This document shows, piece after piece, positions 5,723 to 7,416 of a stretch of 7,416 nt of DNA. The stretch is from DASUMF01 sp040510575 (GTDB taxonomy: Bacteria > Actinomycetota > Acidimicrobiia > IMCC26256 > DASPTH01): positions 1-7,416 of the forward strand of contig JBEVIU010000086.1 of the NCBI GenBank assembly GCA_040510575.1, read 5' to 3'. Both the position numbers and the translations under genes were made by a program. Position 1 is the first letter of the stretch, and each line of letters begins with the position of its first letter. A model generated the notes under the pieces. The model saw only the letters and a list, made by a program, of their open reading frames with translations. It was not told the DNA's origin and did no database searches.

Positions 5723-5761
5723 GTTGCGGGTGGTGCGTCGTGCAGTGTTGCCGGTGGTGCG
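5723..5761 (-). repeat. 15-bp direct repeat, two copies 24 bp apart, in the leader of the 65-aa gene
   Basis: On the minus strand CGCACCACCGGCAAC (5761-5747) and CGCACCACCCGCAAC (5737-5723) differ at one base. They sit between the 11-bp repeat block and the ribosome site at 5699-5703. If transcription begins upstream they would be in the mRNA leader; otherwise they are protein-binding sites near the promoter. The 24-bp period is not a multiple of 11. Confidence 0.7.
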
Positions 5762-5780
5762 GTGTTTTGGGTGTCACCTA

Positions 5781-5813
5781 GAGCTTGCACTGAGCTTGAA
5801 CTGAGCTTGAACT
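5781..5813 (-). promoter_or_regulatory. Three-copy 11-bp direct repeat, possible OmpR/PhoB-type operator
   Basis: Read on the minus strand the units are AGTTCAAGCTC, AGTTCAAGCTC and AGTGCAAGCTC, adjacent and with one mismatch. The 11-bp period places each unit on the same face of the helix. Winged-helix response regulators of the OmpR/PhoB class bind such direct repeats (PHO boxes in Streptomyces begin GTTCA; mycobacterial PhoP uses a 7-bp unit repeated every 11 bp). The block lies 88 bp upstream of the start of the 65-aa gene and just after the csp terminator. Assignment to this regulator class is an inference. No clear -10 box could be picked downstream. Confidence 0.5.
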
Positions 5814-5819
5814 GCGGTG

Positions 5820-5847
5820 CGGGTGAGCGCCCGGAGGCGCCCACCCG
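5820..5847 (-). terminator. Terminator hairpin of the cold-shock gene
   Basis: On the minus strand CGGGTGGGCGCC folds back on GGCGCTCACCCG as 12 pairs, including one G·U, closed by a UCCG tetraloop. It begins 19 bp after the csp stop codon. No T-run follows. The stem is perfect only as minus-strand RNA, since the plus strand has an A-C mismatch at the wobble position. This supports its use in the csp direction. Confidence 0.75.
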
Positions 5848-5866
5848 ACCCGCGTGATTGCCTGAT

Positions 5867-6070
5867 TCAGATGGCGCGGACGTTCTGGGCTTCCTCGCCC
5901 TTACGACCGGGGGCCACGTCGAACTCGACGCGCTGACCCTCGTCGAGGCTGCGGTAGCCGTCGCCCTGAATTGCCGAGAAGTGCACGAACACGTCGTCGC
6001 CAGTCTCGCGGGCGATGAAGCCGTAGCCCTTCTCAGCGTTGAACCACTTGACGGTGCCTTGCGTTGCCAT
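5867..6070 (-). CDS. Cold-shock protein, CspA family
   Basis: This 67-aa single cold-shock (OB-fold) domain is full length for the family. It contains the opening QGTVKWFNAEKGYGFI with RNP1 (KGYGFI, residues 14-19) and RNP2 (VFVHF, 27-31), whose aromatic residues stack on single-stranded RNA or DNA. The C-terminal GQRVEFDVAPGRKGEEAQNVRAI closes the barrel. Proteins of this type act as RNA chaperones or anti-terminators; many actinobacterial copies are constitutive rather than cold-induced. ATG 6070 is preferred over an in-frame TTG at 6082 because GGGAGA lies just upstream at 6075-6080 and the family begins MA-x-G-T-V-K-W-F. The gene stands alone, with a hairpin after it and about 200 bp of non-coding DNA before it. 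Confidence 0.96.
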   Translation of the reverse strand: MATQGTVKWFNAEKGYGFIARETGDDVFVHFSAIQGDGYRSLDEGQRVEFDVAPGRKGEEAQNVRAI

Positions 6071-6276
6071 TGCTTCTCCCAACCCATTCCCGAGGTCAGC
6101 GCCCGGGCGTGGGTGTCCATCCGGTTGTTGATTGATGGTTGCGGAGCACGCGGACAGGTCACACAGGGTGAAACCGAACCCCTGGGACGCTTGCCCGACG
6201 AGCGGGAAGAGCGCGGAGATCGCCTTACCGTGCTGTCACGTGTCGCCGACTTCGCGACCGAGCTGACCATGTCATG
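6071..6276 (-). other. 206-bp non-coding region upstream of the cold-shock gene
   Basis: No credible gene is present on either strand. On the minus strand I see no TANNNT -10 box close to the csp start; TAACAT at the end of the desaturase gene (about 6273-6278) would imply a leader of about 200 nt. A CGCCCGGGCG palindrome at 6100-6109 could fold in the leader, and TCAC-N5-GTGA is an imperfect dyad near 6160. Cold-shock genes often have long structured leaders, so the region may be transcribed, but this is an inference. Confidence 0.4.
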
Positions 6277-7287
6277 TTAGTCGCCCGACACCGGTCCCCC
6301 AGGCACCGGGCGCGCACTCCGCAATGCCTGCCACAGCACCGGGTAGCTCCGAAATTCGAGCGCAGGCACCACATACCCGGCATCGACGAGGGCCTGGTGG
6401 TACCGGGGCAGGGCCCGCATGGGAATGCCGGCGTCCACGTGATGGGCCAGGTGCCAGCCGATCCGGTACGGCACGAGGAAGGTGCGGGCGAAGGCGTGCT
6501 GGCGCACCGAGTGGGTGGTGGCCCGTCGATCGGACGACTCGTCCATGCCACCGTGCTCGGCGATCGAGTGCAGCCGATTGATGACCCGCCACACCGTGAG
6601 GTACGGCAGCACCCAGAGCAGCGGGTAGAGCCACCACTTCCCGACGGCGATCGCCGCGCCCAGCAAGACCGCCTGCACCACGAGGATCTTCCAGAGAGTG
6701 TGGCGCACACGCGGGTTGTCGGAGCGGAAGCCGCGGGCCTGGTCGCGGAAGAGCTTGTATCCGGTCTGGGCGGTGGCGTCGCGCACGAGCTTGCGGCGGA
6801 AGCTCGGCCCGGAGATCGGGTAGTCGGCGTACAGCGGGATGTCGGGCTCGTCGGGCCCGAACTCGTGACGGTGGTGCGCCATGTGCACACGCCGGTAGGC
6901 GTCGATCGACGTGAAGATCGGGTAGGCGCACAACCAGCGGCCGGCCCAGTCGTTGGCGGCGCGGTCGGCGAACAGGAGGCGGTGCGCCGACTCGTGCATG
7001 AGCGAGGCGAGCTGCGCGCAGGCACGGCCCATCAAGAGGAAGGCGAGTGCGTACCCGACCGGGCTCCCCCACCACGCCGCCAGCGCCACGATGCCGATGG
7101 TCTGGATCCACACGAACGCCACCGACCACGCGTTGCGCCACGACGGGATGCGACGCAGGTCGTCGCGAAACTGCGGTTGCGGACGTCCGTCGTCGCGGAT
7201 CAGCTCGGTGGCGGCGATGGGCGCGCGCAGTTCGGTGCTGGGCACCATGCCGCCGAGGCGACGGCCGTCGACAACTCGTCCGGCCAC
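6277..7287 (-). CDS. Membrane fatty-acid desaturase (three-histidine-box, di-iron type)
   Basis: The 336-aa integral membrane protein belongs to the FA_desaturase group (PF00487). The iron ligands are box 1 HESAH (98-102), box 2 HMAHHRH (135-141) and box 3 HLAHH (279-283), with an extra conserved EHGGM (244-248). Membrane segments lie at about 54-72 and 77-95 before box 1 and about 200-235 between boxes 2 and 3. The enzyme would use O2 and electrons from ferredoxin or a flavoprotein to insert a double bond into an acyl chain, or to hydroxylate one, at the cytoplasmic face. No cytochrome b5 domain is fused and no redox partner is nearby. Chain position and substrate are unknown. GTG 7287 is chosen because a TAGCCT -10 box ends 6 nt upstream; ATG 7248 (323 aa) also keeps every domain. 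A role in membrane fluidity would fit the neighbouring cold-shock gene. Confidence 0.9.
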   Translation of the reverse strand: MAGRVVDGRRLGGMVPSTELRAPIAATELIRDDGRPQPQFRDDLRRIPSWRNAWSVAFVWIQTIGIVALAAWWGSPVGYALAFLLMGRACAQLASLMHESAHRLLFADRAANDWAGRWLCAYPIFTSIDAYRRVHMAHHRHEFGPDEPDIPLYADYPISGPSFRRKLVRDATAQTGYKLFRDQARGFRSDNPRVRHTLWKILVVQAVLLGAAIAVGKWWLYPLLWVLPYLTVWRVINRLHSIAEHGGMDESSDRRATTHSVRQHAFARTFLVPYRIGWHLAHHVDAGIPMRALPRYHQALVDAGYVVPALEFRSYPVLWQALRSARPVPGGPVSGD

Positions 7288-7293
7288 GACCTC

Positions 7294-7299
7294 AGGCTA
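7294..7299 (-). promoter_or_regulatory. Putative -10 box of the desaturase gene, leaderless start
   Basis: TAGCCT on the minus strand fits TANNNT and is separated from GTG 7287 by 6 nt (GAGGTC). The GAGG within that gap is too close to the codon to be a normal ribosome site, so a leaderless mRNA is the simpler reading. No clear -35 box is visible. Confidence 0.45.
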
Positions 7300-7316
7300 C
7301 GCCCGCCCCCGTCGTT

Positions 7317-7369
7317 CCGAAATTGCGTCGCCGAGCGTCGATGTACAACGCCGTGCGACGCAATTTCGG
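7317..7369. repeat. Perfect 15-bp inverted repeat with a 23-nt centre
   Basis: CCGAAATTGCGTCGC (7317-7331) is exactly complementary to GCGACGCAATTTCGG (7355-7369). With a one-base bulge the match extends two more bases outward (TT/AA). The centre holds a TGTACA palindrome (7342-7347). A second GCGTCG (7335-7340) could compete for the right arm. The AATT-containing arms stand out from the surrounding GC-rich DNA. It lies between a probable upstream stop codon (7380) and the desaturase promoter. It may be a terminator, an insulating hairpin, or a copy of a dispersed repeat. There is no T-run and no second copy in the window. Confidence 0.8.
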
Positions 7370-7379
7370 GAAGGCTGGC

Positions 7380-7416
7380 TCAGGCGGGAGGACAGGTGGG
7401 GATCACGCCGGCGTTG
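7380..7416 (-). CDS. Possible C-terminal end of an upstream gene (runs off the right edge)
   Basis: On the minus strand one frame reads NAGVIPTCPPA followed by TGA (7380-7382), and the inverted repeat begins 10 bp later. The fragment is too short to identify. The evidence is only the open frame and the position of the hairpin, so it could be chance. Confidence 0.25.
   Translation of the reverse strand, partial: NAGVIPTCPPA

Noticed and set aside
5559..5777. Possible leader peptide starting GTG at 5777 upstream of the 65-aa gene
   Set aside because: The frame runs far into the 65-aa gene out of phase, its His/Thr/Arg content comes from the C-rich repeats, and there is no ribosome site.
6159..6177. 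TCAC-N5-GTGA dyad upstream of csp as a CRP-type operator
   Set aside because: The half-sites are only 4 bp and the spacing differs from the TGTGA-N6-TCACA consensus. Such a match is expected by chance in this much sequence.
5858..6280. 140-aa plus-strand reading frame across the cold-shock gene
   Set aside because: It is antisense to csp and its leader, has no ribosome site and no recognisable motif. The minus-strand csp explains the coding signal.

Overview
The window is high-GC DNA with dense coding, frequent GTG starts and several apparently leaderless genes. This points to an actinobacterium. The gene set, with no Streptomyces- or Mycobacterium-specific marker, would suit the Acidimicrobiia, but that placement is an inference. 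I see no rRNA, tRNA, insertion sequence, phage gene or CRISPR array. Most of the window looks like ordinary chromosomal housekeeping DNA.

Layout. Positions 1-2231 (minus) hold a three-gene operon: xseA and xseB (exonuclease VII large and small subunits, sharing one base), then the start of a GNAT-like protein that runs off the left edge. xseA is divergent from an MgtC/SapB-type membrane protein gene (2298-2789, plus) across 66 bp that appear to carry two back-to-back promoters, both giving leaderless transcripts. The MgtC-like gene overlaps the 3' end of a convergent ParB/sulfiredoxin-fold gene (2743-3219, minus) by 47 bp. Next come an AI-2E-family membrane protein (3342-4562, minus) and, divergent from it, a small YidJ-type GNAT protein and an SRPBCC lipid/ligand-binding protein (4676-5443, plus).

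A strong hairpin at 5454-5479 separates these from a minus-strand series. That series is an unrecognised 65-aa charged protein (5495-5692), a repeat-rich leader (5693-5813), a csp terminator hairpin (5820-5847), a cold-shock protein (5867-6070) with about 200 bp of upstream non-coding DNA, and a three-histidine-box fatty-acid desaturase (6277-7287). Cold-shock protein and desaturase genes side by side would fit a shared role in low-temperature adaptation, but nothing in the sequence shows joint control.

I do not see a clear new biological system. The parts least explained by known families are: (i) the leader of the 65-aa gene, with a three-copy 11-bp direct repeat of the kind bound by OmpR/PhoB-family regulators plus a separate 15-bp direct repeat; (ii) a perfect 15-bp inverted repeat with a 23-nt centre at 7317-7369; (iii) the repeated pattern of a -10 box 6-7 nt before a GTG start; and (iv) an XseA whose motifs look atypical for an actinobacterium.
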